From Spongilla lacustris (lineage: Eukaryota > Porifera > Demospongiae > Spongillida > Spongillidae), in the NCBI GenBank assembly GCA_949361645.1, contig OX442416.1:14393969-14457968 (forward strand): a stretch of DNA of 64,000 nt. The letters are read 5' to 3'. Below are positions 33,985 to 46,609 of the stretch, one piece after another (the first letter of the stretch is position 1; each line of letters opens with the position of its first letter). The notes beneath the pieces were generated by a model, which had not been told where the DNA came from, did no database searches, and was given only the letters and a program-made list of their open reading frames with translations. The translations under genes and the position numbers were made by a program.

Positions 33985-35928
33985 TCTCAACAGTGGTTTT
34001 TTTTTTCAAATTTTAATGGGACAGTTTCTATGATGCATGTAAATGTCCCTGTACATGTATACCAGGTGTCCATGAAATAACACATAAACTGCATGGACAG
34101 ATACAGATATACAGAATGAGAAACCAAGATTAACCCCTAACTTGTCAACCATGATTGACAAGGTTCTTTTCGCCATACTGCACATCAAAGCCAAAGGTCG
34201 CATTGAGAAGTACATTTATAAATACAAAGACATGCAAACATTAACGCCTTACCAATCATATTCTGTTTCATGCCATCTGCTCTGAAGGGCCATGCAATCC
34301 TGTGCATTAATCACTCATGCATGTATATAACTCTTAAGAATTGCAATTGACACATTGTGAGGTTGTCCAAATAACAGGCATTATACTTAGGCATATGCAC
34401 CAACACGCCCACACATGCATTCTCATGATCAGACACAGGCACACAATATGATCCATGTACATGCACACACTGAAATCAAGGAATGCACTCGTATACATAA
34501 TTATCATACAAGTGCACCCATTCTCCAGATCCTTCCTTTACAACTGTTTGTTTCTTGCATGATAGTAGCTCGACCACTACATATACGTAGGCTAGGCGCG
34601 TTAACCTTAAGACACTGTGCTAAAACAATGTTATACTGCAGAGTATATTAAGTTGTATTATTCTAGAATACAAGTGTTATACAATTAGAGCGTATAACGG
34701 CAACATACGCTGGCGTATTCTGCTGTTATACCACTACCAAAGATGCACTGCGAGTATACTACTGTTATACTACACTCTCGTTACCAGACCCAACATAACG
34801 GCATTATGCAGTCTCGTACCCAGACGTATTAATAATCTGGGTACGAGACTATGTACAAGTAGTATGCGCGTGAGCAAACTTTTGAACAGATATGGATCGC
34901 CTTTTCTCAAGCCTTGGAGGAGTCTGGGACAGCAATGTAACTGTTAGCAGCTACATATTGGTGTGTGTTGATCGCTCCGATCGTTAAATACTCCGTACTG
35001 AGTACAGTATGTTCCATGACGGCTACTTTCATCTGATGATGCACGTAAATTGGTAAGAATCCATGTGGCCCATACATGTACGTGGTGCATTCGGCTAGGT
35101 TGGCTCCTGCCAAATATCATAGAATTGGGCTCCGTTATTTAACCGTACCTCAAATGGGTAGCCCTTTGTCAGCTCTTAATTCGTGTGTCTGAGTATAGTA
35201 CAATCCCATGTACGATACGTTGTGTCTAGGAGTGATATACAGGAGTGCGTTAATTGATGTGCGTGTCTGTGTAAGCTAGGTGTAGAAACTATTGTGTGTA
35301 TAGTAGGCCTAGTGAATATCAACACTCTAGATATCCTGCACACATAGCAATTCCAATTGCAGCAGCGGCGTAGCATTAGCACTTCATAGAGAGGCAGCAC
35401 TGGCGTGTGCATAGGCCTACATGTAGCGCACACGAAATACATTTTAACGAAGTAGACCGTTGAAAACTGATTAAAATATTATTTGTAAAATCCATCAGAA
35501 CATTGGATGTGATGTTGTGTAGACTCTGACACTCACACAACCTGTGATGGACATTTGTCCCCATGAGTGCGCGTGTTTAAGTGGGTGTATTTCTCACCAT
35601 TCCATTTATACTCATTAAAGGCATATGTAAGCACATCTCTGTTGAGTTTGTGTGGGAATTTGATGTTATCCGATCACCGGATAGGCAGGTACAGCAGAAT
35701 AACTCGTGTTAGATATACAGGCCTCTAATGCTGGAACTGAATTTCTGGAATGGAATAAATTTGGTTCAATGCCTTCACTTTGACCATATTAGGATGCTTA
35801 CATATGTTCATGTCTATAAACATTCAATGGACAGGTGCTAAGGCCATTATGCTTGCATGTGGCATACACATATTTATAAGACAAGTACAGGGTAATGTGG
35901 TCACCTTGATATGTTCACATGCTATAGG
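33985..35928. other. Downstream region of the receptor gene, no gene recognised
   Basis: Contains the presumed 3' UTR and then AT-rich spacer with palindromic blocks at 34680-34770 (GTATAAC/GTTATAC motifs). A minus-strand 68-residue open frame at 34907-35113 has no recognisable feature. Nothing else is supported. Confidence 0.4.
34811..34851. mobile_element. Minimal TIR-only element
   Basis: AGTCTCGTACCCAGA (34811-34825) and its exact inverse TCTGGGTACGAGACT (34837-34851) enclose 11 bp. The arms are the termini of the family at 6938-7574 with the whole interior lost. Confidence 0.75.
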
Positions 35929-36222
35929 GCACTGAGCTGATCCTGGGTGTGCTGATCCCCAAGTGTAATGGTAGGGAGGGTGGATGTGGTGGCTCTAATG
36001 TTTACATGTATATGTAGGTAGAGGTAGGGAAACAGATGTTCCCCTCCCTCTTTCTTTCTGTTCCCCTCCCTCCCTTTATCAGTGCCCCTCCCACCCTACT
36101 CTCCTCATCCTCTGCCCCTCCCATGCTCCCTCAGCTGCAGTTGGCAGGTAACCCTATTGCTGCCCATCAGGAATATTGTGTCAAGGTCGCTGCACACCTC
36201 TCCAACAAAGAGATTGTACATG
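35929..36222 (+). CDS. Two possible exons of an unrecognised gene
   Basis: A candidate exon after the acceptor CATGCTATAG reads GTELILGVLIPKCN and stops at a GTAGGG donor (phase 1, about 35930-35971). A second, after TTGGCAG at 36148, reads GNPIAAHQEYCVKVAAHLSN and KEIVH up to a GTAGGT donor at about 36221, with compatible phase. The peptides look protein-like, but I do not recognise the family. They lie just before the 24-bp satellite and could be upstream exons of a gene continuing beyond it; they do not match the N-terminus of the transketolase found there. Confidence 0.25.
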
Positions 36223-36244
36223 TAGGTCACATGCTGTGTCTCTT

Positions 36245-39200
36245 GTGTGCACAAGGGGAGTGTCACTGGTGCACATGAGGGGAGTGTCACTGGTGCGCAC
36301 GAGGGGAGTGTCACTGGTGTGCACAAGGGGAGTGTCACTAGTGCGCACAAGGGGAGTGTCACTGGTGTGCACAAGGGGAGTGTCACTAGTGCGCACAAGG
36401 GGAGTGTCACTGGTGCGCACGAGGGGAGTGTCACTGGTGCGCACTTGGGGAGTGTCACTGGTGCGCACAGGGGGAGTGCGCACAAGGGGAGTGTCACTGG
36501 TGCGCACAAGGGGAGTGTCACTGATGCGCACAAGGGGAGTGTCACTGGTGCGCACAAGGGGAGTGTCACTGGTGCGCACAAGGGGAGTGTCACTGGTGCG
36601 CACGAGGGGAGTGTCACTGGTGCGCACGAGGGGAGTGTCACTGGTGCGCACAAGGGCAGTGTCACTGGTGCGCACAAGGGGAGTGTCACTGGTGCGCACA
36701 AGGGGTGTGTCACTGGTGAGCACAAGAGGAGTGTCACTGGTGCGCACAAGGGGAGTGTCACTGGTGCACACAAGGGGAGTGTCACTGGTGCACACAAGGG
36801 GAGTGTCACTGGTGCGCACAAGGGGAGTGTCACTGGTGCGCACAAGAGGAGTGTCACTGGTGCGCACAAGGGAAGTGTCACTGGTGCGCACAAGGGGTGT
36901 GTCACTGGTGCGCACAAGGGAAGTGTCACTGGTGCGCACAAGGGGTGTGTCACTAGTGCGCACAAGGGGAGTGTCACTGGTGCGCACAAGGGGAGTGTCA
37001 CTGGTGCGCATGAGGGGAGTGTCACTGGTGCGCACGAGGGGAGTGTCACTAGTGCGCACAAGGGGAGTGTCACTGGTGCGCACAAGGGGAGTGTCACTGG
37101 TGCACACAAGGGGAGTGTCACTGGTGCGCACAAGGGGGGTGTCACTGGTGCACACGAGGGGAGTGTCACTGGTGCGCATGAGGGGAGTGTCACTGGTGCG
37201 CACGAGGGGAGTGTCACTGGTGCGCACGAGGGGAGTGTCAAAGGTGCGCACAAGGGGAGTGTCACTGGTGCGCACAAGGGGTGTATCACTAGTGCGCACA
37301 AGGGGAGTGTCACTGGTGCACACAAGGGGAGTATCACTGGTGCGCACAAGGGGAGTGTCACTGGTGCGCACAAGGGGAGTGTCACTGGTGCACACAAGGG
37401 GAGTGTCACTGGTGCGCACAAGGGGAGTGTCACTGGTGCACACAAGGGAAGTGTCACTGGTGCGCACGAGGGGAGTGTCACTGGTGCGCACGAGGGGAGT
37501 GTCACTGGTGCGCACGAGGGGAGTGTCACTGGTGCGCACAAGGGGAGTGTCACTGGTGCGCACAAGGGGAGTGTCACTTTTGCGCACAAGGGGTGTATCA
37601 CTAGTGTGCACAAGGGGAGTGTCACTGGTGCACCCAAGGGGAGTGTCACTGGTGCACTCAAGGGGAGTGTCACTGGTGCGCACAAGTGGAGTGTCACTTA
37701 TGCGCACAAGGGGAGTGTCAATGGTGCACACAAGGGGAGTGTCACTAGTGCGCACAAGGGGAGTGTCACTGGTGCGCACAAGGGGAGTGTCACTGGTGCG
37801 CACAAGGGGAGTGTCACTGGTGCGCACAAGGGGAGTGTCACTGGTGCACACAAGGGGTGTGTCACTAGTGCGCACAAGGGGAGTGTCACTGGTGCGCACA
37901 AGGGGAGTGTCACTGGTGCGCACAAGGGGAGTGTCACTGGTGCGCACAAGGGGAGTGTCACTGGTGCGCACAAGGGGAGTGTCACTGGTGCGCACAAGGG
38001 GAGTGTCACTGGTGCGCACAAGGGGAGTGTCACTGGTGCGCACAAGGGGAGTGTCACTGGTGCGCACAAGGGGAGTCACTGGTGCGCACAAGGGGAGTGT
38101 CACTGGTGCGCACAAGGGGTGTATCACTGGTGCGCTCAAGGGGAGTGTCACTGGTGCACAAGGGGAGTGTCACTGGTGCGCACAAGGGGAGTGTCACTGG
38201 TGCGCACAAGGGGAGTGTCACTGGTGCGCACAAGTGGAGTGTCACTTATGCGCTCAAGGGGAGTGTCAATGATGCACACAAGGGGAGTGTCACTAGTGCA
38301 CACAAGGGGAGTGTCACTGGTGCGCACAAGGGGAGTGTCACTTGTGCGCACAAGGGGAGTGTCACTTGTGCGCACCAGGGGAGTGTCACTGGTGCGCACA
38401 AGGGGAGTGTCACTGGTCCACACAAGGGGTGTGTCACTAGTGCGCACAAGGGGAGTGTCACTGGTGCGCACGAGGGGAGTGTCACTGGTGCGCACGAGGG
38501 GAGTGTCACTGGTGCGCACGAGGGGAGTGTCACTGGTGCGCACAAGGGGAGTGTCACTGGTGCGCACAAGGGGAGTGTCACTGGTGCGCACAAGGGGAGT
38601 GTCACTGGTGCGCACAAGGGGAGAGTCACTGGTGCGCACAAGGGGAGTGTCACTGGTGCGCACAAGGGGAGTGTCACTGGTGCGCACAAGGGGAGTGTCA
38701 CTGGTGCGCACAAGGGGAGTGTCACTGGTGCGCACATGGGGTGTATCACTATAGCGCACAATAGGAGTGTCACTGGTGCGCACAAGGGGAGTGTCACTGG
38801 TGCACAAGGGGAGTGTCACTGGTGCGCACAAGGGGAGTGTCACTGGTGCGCATAAGGGGAGTGTCACTGGTGCGCACAAGGGGAGTGTCACTGGTGCGCA
38901 CGAGGGGAGTGTCACTGGTGCACGAGGGGAGTGTCACTGGTGCACACAAGGGGAGTGTCACTGGTGCACACAAGGGGAGTGTCACTGGTGCGCACAAGGG
39001 GGGTGTCACTGGTGCGCACAAGGGGAGTGACTGGTGCGCACAAGGGGAGTGTCACTGGTGCGCACAAGGGGAGTGTCACTGGTGCGCACAAGGGGAGTGT
39101 CACTGGTGCGCACGAGGGGAGTGTCACTGGTGCGCACGAGGGGAGTGTCACTGGTGCGCACAAGGGGAGTGTCACTGGTGCGCACAAGGGGAGTGTCACT

Positions 39201-42200
39201 GGTGCGCACAAGGGGAGTGTCACTGGTGCGCACAAGGGGTGTATCACTGGTGCGCACAAGGGGAGTGTCACTGGTGCGCACAAGGGGAGTGTCACTGGTG
39301 CACAAGGGGAGTGTCACTGGTGCGCACAAGGGGAGTGTCACTGGTGCGCACAAGGGGAGTGTCACTGGTGCACACAAGGGGAGTGTCACTGGTGTGCACA
39401 AGTGGAGTGTCACTTATGCGCTCAAGGGGAGTGTCAATGATGCACACAAGGGGAGTGTCACTAGTGCACACAAGGGGAGTGTCACTGGTGCACACAAGGG
39501 GAGTGTCACTTGTGCGCACCAGGGGAGTGTCACTGGTGCGCACAAGGGGAGTGTCACTGGTGCACACAAGGGGTGTGTCACTAGTGCGCACAAGGGGAGT
39601 GTCACTGGTGCGCACGAGGGGAGTGTCACTGGTGCGCACGAGGGGAGTGTCACTGGTGCGCACAAGGGGAGTGTCACTGGTGCGCACAAGGGGAGTGTCA
39701 CTGGTGCGCACAAGGGGAGTGTCACTGGTGCGCACAAGGGGAGAGTCACTGGTGCGCACAAGGGGAGTGTCACTGGTGCGCACAAGGGGAGTGTCACTGG
39801 TGCGCACAAGGGGAGTGTCACTGGTGCGCACAAGGGGAGTGTCACTGGTGCGCACAAGGGGAGTGTCACTGGTGCGCACAAGGGGAGTGTCACTGGTGCG
39901 CACGAGGGGAGTGTCACTGGTGCACGAGGGGAGTGTCACTGGTGCACACAAGGGGAGTATCACTGGTGCACACAAGGGGAGTGTCACTGGTGCGCACAAG
40001 GGGAGTGTCACTGGTGCGCACAAGGGGAGTGACTAGTGCGCACAAGGGGAGTGTCACTGGTGCGCACAAGGGGAGTGTCACTGGTGCGCACAAGGGGAGT
40101 GTCACTGGTGCGCACGAGGGGAGTGTCACTGGTGCGCACGAGGGGAGTGTCACTGGTGCGCACAAGGGGAGTGTCACTGGTGCGCACAAGGTGAGTGTCA
40201 CTGGTGCGCACAAGGGGAGTGTCACTGGTGCGCACAAGGGGTGTATCACTGGTGCGCACAAGGGGAGTGTCACTGGTGCGCACAAGGGGAGTGTCACTGG
40301 TGCACAAGGGGAGTGTCACTGGTGCGCACAAGGGGAGTGTCACTGGTGCGCACAAGGGGAGTGTCACTGGTGCGCACAAGGGGAGTGTCACTGGTGCGCA
40401 CAAGTGGAGTGTCACTTATGCGCTCAAGGGGAGTGTCAATGATGCACACAAGGGGAGTGTCACTAGTGCACACAAGGGGAGTGTCACTGGTGCACACAAG
40501 GGGAGTGTCACTTGTGCGCACCAGGGGAGTGTCACTGGTGCGCACAAGGGGAGTGTCACTGGTGCACACAAGGGGTGTGTCACTAGTGCGCACAAGGGGA
40601 GTGTCACTGGTGCGCACGAGGGGAGTGTCACTGGTGCGCACAAGGGGAGTGTCACTAGTGCGCACAAGGGTAGTGTCACTGGTGCGCACAAGGGGAGTGT
40701 CACTGGTGCGCACAAGGGGAGAGTCACTGGTGCGCACAAGGGGAGTGTCACTGGTGCGCACAAGGGGAGTGTCACTGGTGCGCACAAGGGGAGTGTCACT
40801 GGTGCGCACAAGGGGAGTGTCACTGGTGCGCACAAGGGGAGTGTCACTGGTGCGCACAAGGGGAGTGTCACTGGTGCGCACAAGGGGAGTGTCACTGGTG
40901 CGCACATGGGGTGTATCACTATAGCGCACAAGGGGAGTGTCACTGGTGCGCACAAGGGGAGTGTCACTGGTGCACAAGGGGAGTGTCACTGGTGCGCACA
41001 AGGGGAGTGTCACTGGTGCGCACAAGGGGAGTGTCACTGGTGCGCACAAGGGGAGTGTCACTGGTGCGCACAAGGGGAGTGTCACTGGTGCGCACGAGGG
41101 GAGTGTCACTGGTGCACGAGGGGAGTGTCACTGGTGCACACAAGGGGAGTGTCACTGGTGCACACAAGGGGAGTGTCACTGGTGCGCACAAGTGGAGTGT
41201 CACTGGTGCGCACAAGTGGAGTGTCACTGGTGCGCACAAGTGGAGTGTCACTGGTGCGCACAAGTGGAGTGTCACTGGTGCGCACAAGTGGAGTGTCACT
41301 GGTGCGCACAAGTGGAGTGTCACTGGTGCGCACCATGGGAGTGTCACTTGTGCGCACAAGGGGAGTGTCACTGGTGCGCACAAGGGGAGTGTCACTGGTG
41401 CGCACAAGGGGAGTGTCACTGGTGCGCACGAGGGGAGTGTCACTGGTGCACACAAGGGGAGTGTCACTGGTGCGCACGAGGGGAGTGTCACTGGTGCGCA
41501 CAAGGGGAGTGTCACTGGTGCGCACAAGGGGAGTGTCACTGGTGCGCACAAGGGGTGTATCACTAGTGCGCACAAGGGGAGTGTCACTGGTGCACACAAG
41601 GGGAGTGTCACTGGTGCGCACAAGGGGAGTGTCACTGGTGCACACAAGGGGAGTGTCACTGGTGCGCACAAGGGGAGTGTCACTGGTGCACACGAGGGGA
41701 GTGTCACTGGTGCGCACGAGGGGAGTGTCACTGGTGCGCACGAGGGGAGTGTCACTGGTGCGCACGAGGGGAGTGTCACTGGTGCGCACGAGGGGAGTGT
41801 CACTGGTGCGCACAAGGGGAGTGTCACTTTTGCGCACAAGGGGTGTATCACTAGTGCGCACAAGGGGAGTGTCACTGGTGCACACAAGGGGAGTGTCACT
41901 GGTGCACACAAGGGGAGTGTCACTGGTGCGCACAAGTGGAGTGTCACTTATGCGCACAAGGGGAGTGTCAATGGTGCACACAAGGGGAGTGTCACTAGTG
42001 CGCACAAGGGGAGTGTCACTGGTGCGCACAAGGGGAGTGTCACTGGTGCACACAAGGGGTGTGTCACTAGTGCGCACAAGGGGAGTGTCACTGGTGCGCA
42101 CAAGGGGAGTGTCACTGGTGCGCACAAGGGGATTGTCACTGGTGCGCACAAGGGGAGTGTCCTTGTGCGCACAAGGGGAGTGTCGCTGGTGCGCACAAGG

Positions 42201-44236
42201 GGAGTGTCACTGGTGCGCACAAGGGGAGTGTCACTGGTGCGCACAAGGGGAGTGTCACTGGTGCGCACAAGGGGAGTGTCACTGGTGCGCACAAGGGGAG
42301 TGTCACTGGTGCGCACAAGGGGAGTGTCACTGGTGCGCACAAGGGGAGTCACTGGTGCGCACAAGGGGAGTGTCACTGGTGCGCACAAGGGGTGTATCAC
42401 TGGTGCGCACAAGGGGAGTGTCACTGGTGCGCACAAGGGGAGTGTCACTGGTGTACAAGGGGAGTGTCACTGGTGCGCACAAGGGGAGTGTCACTGGTGC
42501 GCACAAGTGGAGTGTCACTTATGCGCTCAAGGGGAGTGTCAATGGTGCACACAAGGGGAGTGTCACTAGTGCGCACAAGGGGAGTGTCACTGGTGCACAC
42601 AAGGGGAGTGTCACTTGTGCGCACCAGGGGAGTGTCACTGGTGCGCACAAGGGGAGTGTCACTGGTGCGCACAAGGGGTGTATCACTGGTGCGCACAAGG
42701 GGAGTGTGACTGGTGCGCACAAGGGGAGTGTCACTGGTGCACAAGGGGAGTGTCACTGGTGCACACATGGGGAGTGTCACTGGTGCGCACAAGTGGAGTG
42801 TCACTTATGCGCTCAAGGGGAGTGTCAATGGTGCACACAAGGGGAGTGTCACTATTGCGCACAAGGGGAGTGTCACTGGTGCACACAAGGGGAGTGTCAC
42901 TTTGCGCACCAGGGGAGTGTCACTGGTGCGCACAAGGGGAGTGTCACTGGTGCACACAAGGGGTGTGTCACTAGTGCGCACAAGGGGAGTGTCACTGGTG
43001 CGCACGAGGGGAGTGTCACTGGTGCGCACGAGGAGAGTGTCACTGGTGCGCACGAGGGGAGTGTCACTGGTGCGCACGAGGGGAGTGTCACTGGTGCGCA
43101 CAAGGGGAGTGTCACTGGTGCGCACAAGGGGAGAGTCACTGATGCGCACAAGGGGAGTGTCACTGGTGCGCACAAGGGGAGTGTCACTGGTGCGCACAAT
43201 GGGAGTGTCACTGGTGCACACAAGGGGAGTGTCACTGGTGCGCACAAGGGGAGTGTCACTGGTGCGCACATGGGGTGTATCACTATCGCGCACTAGGGGA
43301 GTGTCACTGGTGCGCACAAGGGGAATGTCACTGGTGCACAAGGGGAGTGTCACTGGTGCGCACAAGGGGAGTGTCACTGGTGCGCACAAGGGGAGTGTCA
43401 CTGGTGCGCACGAGGGGAGTGTCACTAGTGCACGAGGGGAGTGTCACTGGTGCACACAAGGCGAGTGTCACTGGTGCACACAAGGGGAGTGTCACTGGTG
43501 CGCACAAGGGGAGTGTCACTGGTGCGCACAAGTGGAGTGTCACTGGTGCGCACAAGTGGAGTGTCACTGGTGCGCACCATAGGAGTGTCACTTGTGCGCA
43601 CAAGGGGAGTGTCACTGGTGCACACAAGGGGAGTGTCACTGGTGCGCACAAGGGGAGTGTCACTGGTGCGCACGAGGGGAGTGTCATTTATGCGCACAAG
43701 GGGAGTGTCACTGGTGTGCTTAAGGGGAGTGTCACTAGTGCGCTCAAGGGGAGTGTCATTGGTGCACATAAGGGGAGTGTCACTAGTGCGCTCAAGGGGA
43801 GTGTCACTGGTGCGCACAAGTGGAGTCACTTATGCGCACAAGGGGAGTGTCTCTGGTGCACACAAGGGGAGTGTCACTAGTGCGCACAAGGGGAGTGTCA
43901 CTGGTGCGCACAAGTGGAGTGTCACTTATGCGCACAAGTGGAGTGTCACTGGTGCACACAAGGGGAGTGTCACTTGTGCGCACAAGGGGAGTGTCACTGG
44001 TGCGCACAAGGGGAGTGTCACTGGTGCGCACAAGGGGAGTGTCACTTGTGCGCACAAGGGGAGTGTCACTGGTGCGCACAAGGGGAGTGTCACTGGTGCG
44101 CACAAAGGGAGTGTCACTGGTGCGCACAAGTGGGGTGTCACTTATGCGCACAAGGGGAGTGTCACTGGTGCACACAAGGGGAGTGTCACTGGTGCGCACA
44201 AGGGGAGTGTCACTGGTGCGCACAAGGGGAGTGTCA
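36245..44236 (+). repeat. 8-kb satellite of a 24-bp unit
   Basis: About 330 tandem copies of GGGGAGTGTCACTGGTGCGC ACAA, with single-base variants (CACGAGG, ACTAGTGC, CACTTATGCGCTC). The unit contains the palindrome GTGCGCAC. A variant block (CACTTATGCGCTCAAGGGGA GTGTCAATG) recurs near 37690, 38248, 39414, 40416, 41945, 42520 and 42806, and the segments 38.93-39.44 and 39.93-40.44 kb are near-identical, offset by 1002 bp, so the array has a higher-order organisation. Since 24 is a multiple of 3 and the unit lacks stops in most frames, it generates spurious open frames of up to 1033 codons. Confidence 0.97.
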
Positions 44237-44408
44237 TGCTGGTGTATCAGGAGTGATGCAGATAGCCGTGCTGGTGCAAAGTGAAAAGATTTTGAGTGAC
44301 TCCGTTTTTATAGTTTCAGTTCCGTCATCGCTATGACCCTCCCTATCACCCCCTCCCTCCTCCTCCATTGGATATAGATTATATGTCTTTCCCCTTCTAT
44401 ATCTGCAG

Positions 44409-45350
44409 CCATCCTACCTCGAGTGCATCAGCTGCGGAGATCTTAGCTGTGCTGTTCTTCTATGAGCTGCACTACACCAGTAGGTTTGTCCTCTGGAGAG
44501 AGGGCATAGGAGGAAGGTCATGGTGGAGGAGGGAGGGGGGCATTGTGTCAGGTGAAGGAGGGTGGTTAAGGAGGTGGAGTCTGAGAGAAGAGGAGGGCGA
44601 TTATATACATGTATGTTCATTTATCTAGGGATAGATACATGTAGCTATTTTGATATTGAATGTCGTCCATATGGGTGTCCATAATTAATATTAACTGAGA
44701 TATGGTTACCTCCCCCCTCTCCACACAGATGACGTCCCCAAGGATCCGTCCAGTGACAGATTTGTACTCTCCAAGGTAAGCTACATACATGTATATGTCT
44801 GCACTTCCTGTCATTAAAGTGAAAACATACATGTAGGTGTGGAAACTTGCATACATACTGTTGGCATTTTAAAATTTATTGTGTACATTGTAGATGTGTG
44901 GGTAGTGATGTCACTACCCCCTCACACCCTCACAGGGTCATGCCTGTCCCATCCTGTATGCAGCATGGTGTGAGGCTCATCACCTAAGAACATCTGCTCA
45001 CCCTGCGCAAGGTGGACTCCATCTTAGAGGGACACCCCACACCTGTAAGCACCTCAGCTACCTTCCTCCCTCTCCCTGTTTGCTAAGTACATTTGTGATA
45101 TTCACTGACCACTTGTGTTCCTCTTACCTCACTGTCGTACTATCATCCCCCCTTCCATCCACTCTGTCCTCTCCTCCCTTCCATCCACTCTGTCCTCTCC
45201 TCCCTTCCATCCACTCTGTCCTCTCCTCCCTCCTCCCTCCCCTCCCTCCCCATCCCCTTTCTCCTCCAGTGTCGGAACTACGTAGATGTGGCCACAGGCT
45301 CCCTGGGTCAAGGGATCTGTGTCTCTGCAGATATGGCCTACTGTGGGAAG
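44409..45350 (+). pseudogene. Transketolase, N-terminal part, frameshifted and truncated
   Basis: Four exons in consistent phase match the thiamine-diphosphate-binding N-terminal domain of transketolase: 44409-44479 (HPTSSASAAEILAVLFFYEL), 44729-44775 (NDVPKDPSSDRFVLSK), 44936-45044 (GHACPILYAAWCEAHHL, then in another frame EHLLTLRKVDSILEGHPTP) and 45270-45350 (RNYVDVATGSLGQGICVSAD, MAYCGK). Transketolase moves two-carbon units in the pentose phosphate pathway. Exon 3 has a frameshift near 44983-44992, where roughly five bases are missing relative to the family. The first exon before GHPTS and everything after GK (most of the enzyme) are absent: after 45350 only a TAG or a weak GTAGCA donor follows and no further homologous exon is seen. 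A short repeat (CAGGAGTGATG, GATAGCCGTGCT) occurs on both sides (44248 and 45363). Likely a pseudogene or broken duplicate. Confidence 0.8.
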
Positions 45351-45535
45351 TAGCATGAGTGTGTCAGGAGTGATGTGTAGCCTGAGTGTAGATAGCCGTG
45401 CTTTAGCACTGACTGTGTCAGGAGTGATGTGCTGTCATTCTCTGGTCTGTGCTTCCTTTTGCGTTCAGCAATATGCTGTGCATCTACATGTATTTTTATA
45501 TGTACTGCATGCACTTACAGGTATAATAGTCTACC

Positions 45536-45640
45536 TTCCTGTTCAAGGTCACTGAATTCATCATCACTCCCTGACACAAAAGGCTCGTCGGGGTCACAAC
45601 AATAGCTCTCCAGGGCATCATCATCTTTAAGTTCTTATGA
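45536..45640 (-). other. Acidic exon-like fragment, piggyBac-type leader
   Basis: The minus strand reads DDDALESYCCDPDEPFVSGS DDEFSDLE and then meets a possible donor. Acidic GSDDEFSDLE-type leaders are, from memory, common in piggyBac-like transposase genes of marine invertebrates. No other part of such a gene is adjacent. Confidence 0.4.
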
Positions 45641-45913
45641 CACCTTCGCGATTCAACCTTCGCGAGCGCTTTGCCATTCTCTATCCATTTATGTTGTCAT
45701 TTGGAATGTTATCATAGCAATGGACCATTTGCCTGATGACGCGCACGTAAGCGAGCCTCCGTTTATTACTCCGCGGATCATTGATGATGTAGTGCAAATT
45801 TCACGCTGCAACATGCATTAGACTGTAAGTCAGGTGGTCTTGTCATCCAACAACATAACGAAGTTCTGGACTGTCTTGTGGATATGGCTGCTCAAGTATG
45901 AGTCAGGTTGTAC

Positions 45914-45983
45914 TAGTTGGGTGTAGCCCGACCTTCACGTATTGGCGGAAGCCAATACGCGAAGGTCGGGCTACGCCCAACTA
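45914..45983. mobile_element. 70-bp palindromic mini-element with 9-bp TSD
   Basis: TAGTTGGGTGTAGCCCGACC TTCACGTATTGGC is followed after GGAA by its near-perfect inverse, ending CTACGCCCAACTA. Perfect direct repeats AGGTTGTAC flank it at 45905-45913 and 45984-45992. It consists only of terminal inverted repeats and belongs to the same group as the element at 46143-47331 (TAGTTGGGCG ends). Confidence 0.88.
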
Positions 45984-46325
45984 AGGTTGTACGTGAACCA
46001 ATACCGAGTAGTCAAAGAGGCTGACTCCAAAGCACTGAAAGCAGGATTGAGGGCCGATCTAGGCATTCCGAATGAGTAGCGTAATAATTATTGAACGTAA
46101 ATTTGCGTCTTAAGCGTATAATCAATTAAACACATCCGAATGTAGTTGGGCGTGGCCCTCCCTTAGCGTATTGGCGGAAGGTCGGGTTGCAAGCCTATAC
46201 CAAGATTTGTTCTGCTGCAACGGGGATTGCAGTCCAATCGGATTGCAGCGTTCAAGTGGGGCTCATTATCACCCAATTAGCGGCTGATGTGAGATAATGA
46301 TAGGCAGCTGTTCGCTATAATTCTC

Positions 46326-46609
46326 ATGGAGTGGACAAGTTTTGTTTGCGAGTGTATCATCGAGGCGGCTAGAGAGTTGGGCTACCCTGCTATGAAGCCT
46401 GAACAATTGGATGTAACAAAAGCTTTTATAGAAGGCAGAGACGTATTTGCAATTCTTCCAACGGGCTTTGGTAAGAGTTTGTGTTACGCCTGCTTGTCAA
46501 TGGCTTTCGACAAAATCTCTAAGAATACGCGGGGCTATTCTATCGCTTTGGTGGTGACCCCTCTACTCGCAATCATGAAAGACCAGGCAAGAATTAACTT
46601 TTTTCCTTG
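46326..46609 (+). CDS. RecQ-type helicase, N-terminal fragment
   Basis: A 94-codon open frame with the beginning of a superfamily II helicase domain: Q-motif-like KPEQLDVTKAFIEG, Walker A motif AILPTGFGKSLCYACL (about residues 42-57), and motif Ia region ALVVTPLLAIMKDQ. It breaks off after KDQ; a GCAAGA sequence there could be a GC-type donor, otherwise the stop at about 46608 ends it. DEAH box and later motifs are missing. It lies inside the TIR element, about 180 bp from its left end, so it belongs to the transposon and not to a host RecQ gene. Confidence 0.75.

Noticed and set aside
34907..35113. 68-residue minus-strand frame as a gene
   Set aside because: No recognisable domain, no splice or start context and no neighbouring exons.
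36176..43296. Open frames of 500-1033 codons in several phases (GVSLVRTR, GSVTGAHK, TLPLCAPV repeats)
   Set aside because: They are the translation of a 24-bp satellite whose unit length is a multiple of three. The same DNA is open in multiple frames on both strands, there are no domains, and frame breaks coincide with irregular repeat units.
36245..44236. CRISPR-like array
   Set aside because: Repeats are directly contiguous without unique spacers, and the surrounding genes are eukaryotic.
44409..45353. Functional transketolase gene
   Set aside because: The frameshift in exon 3 and the lack of the remaining two thirds of the enzyme argue against function.
46326..46609. Host RecQ helicase gene
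   Set aside because: It lies wholly within a TIR element with a 9-bp target duplication and lacks the later helicase motifs, so it is element-borne.
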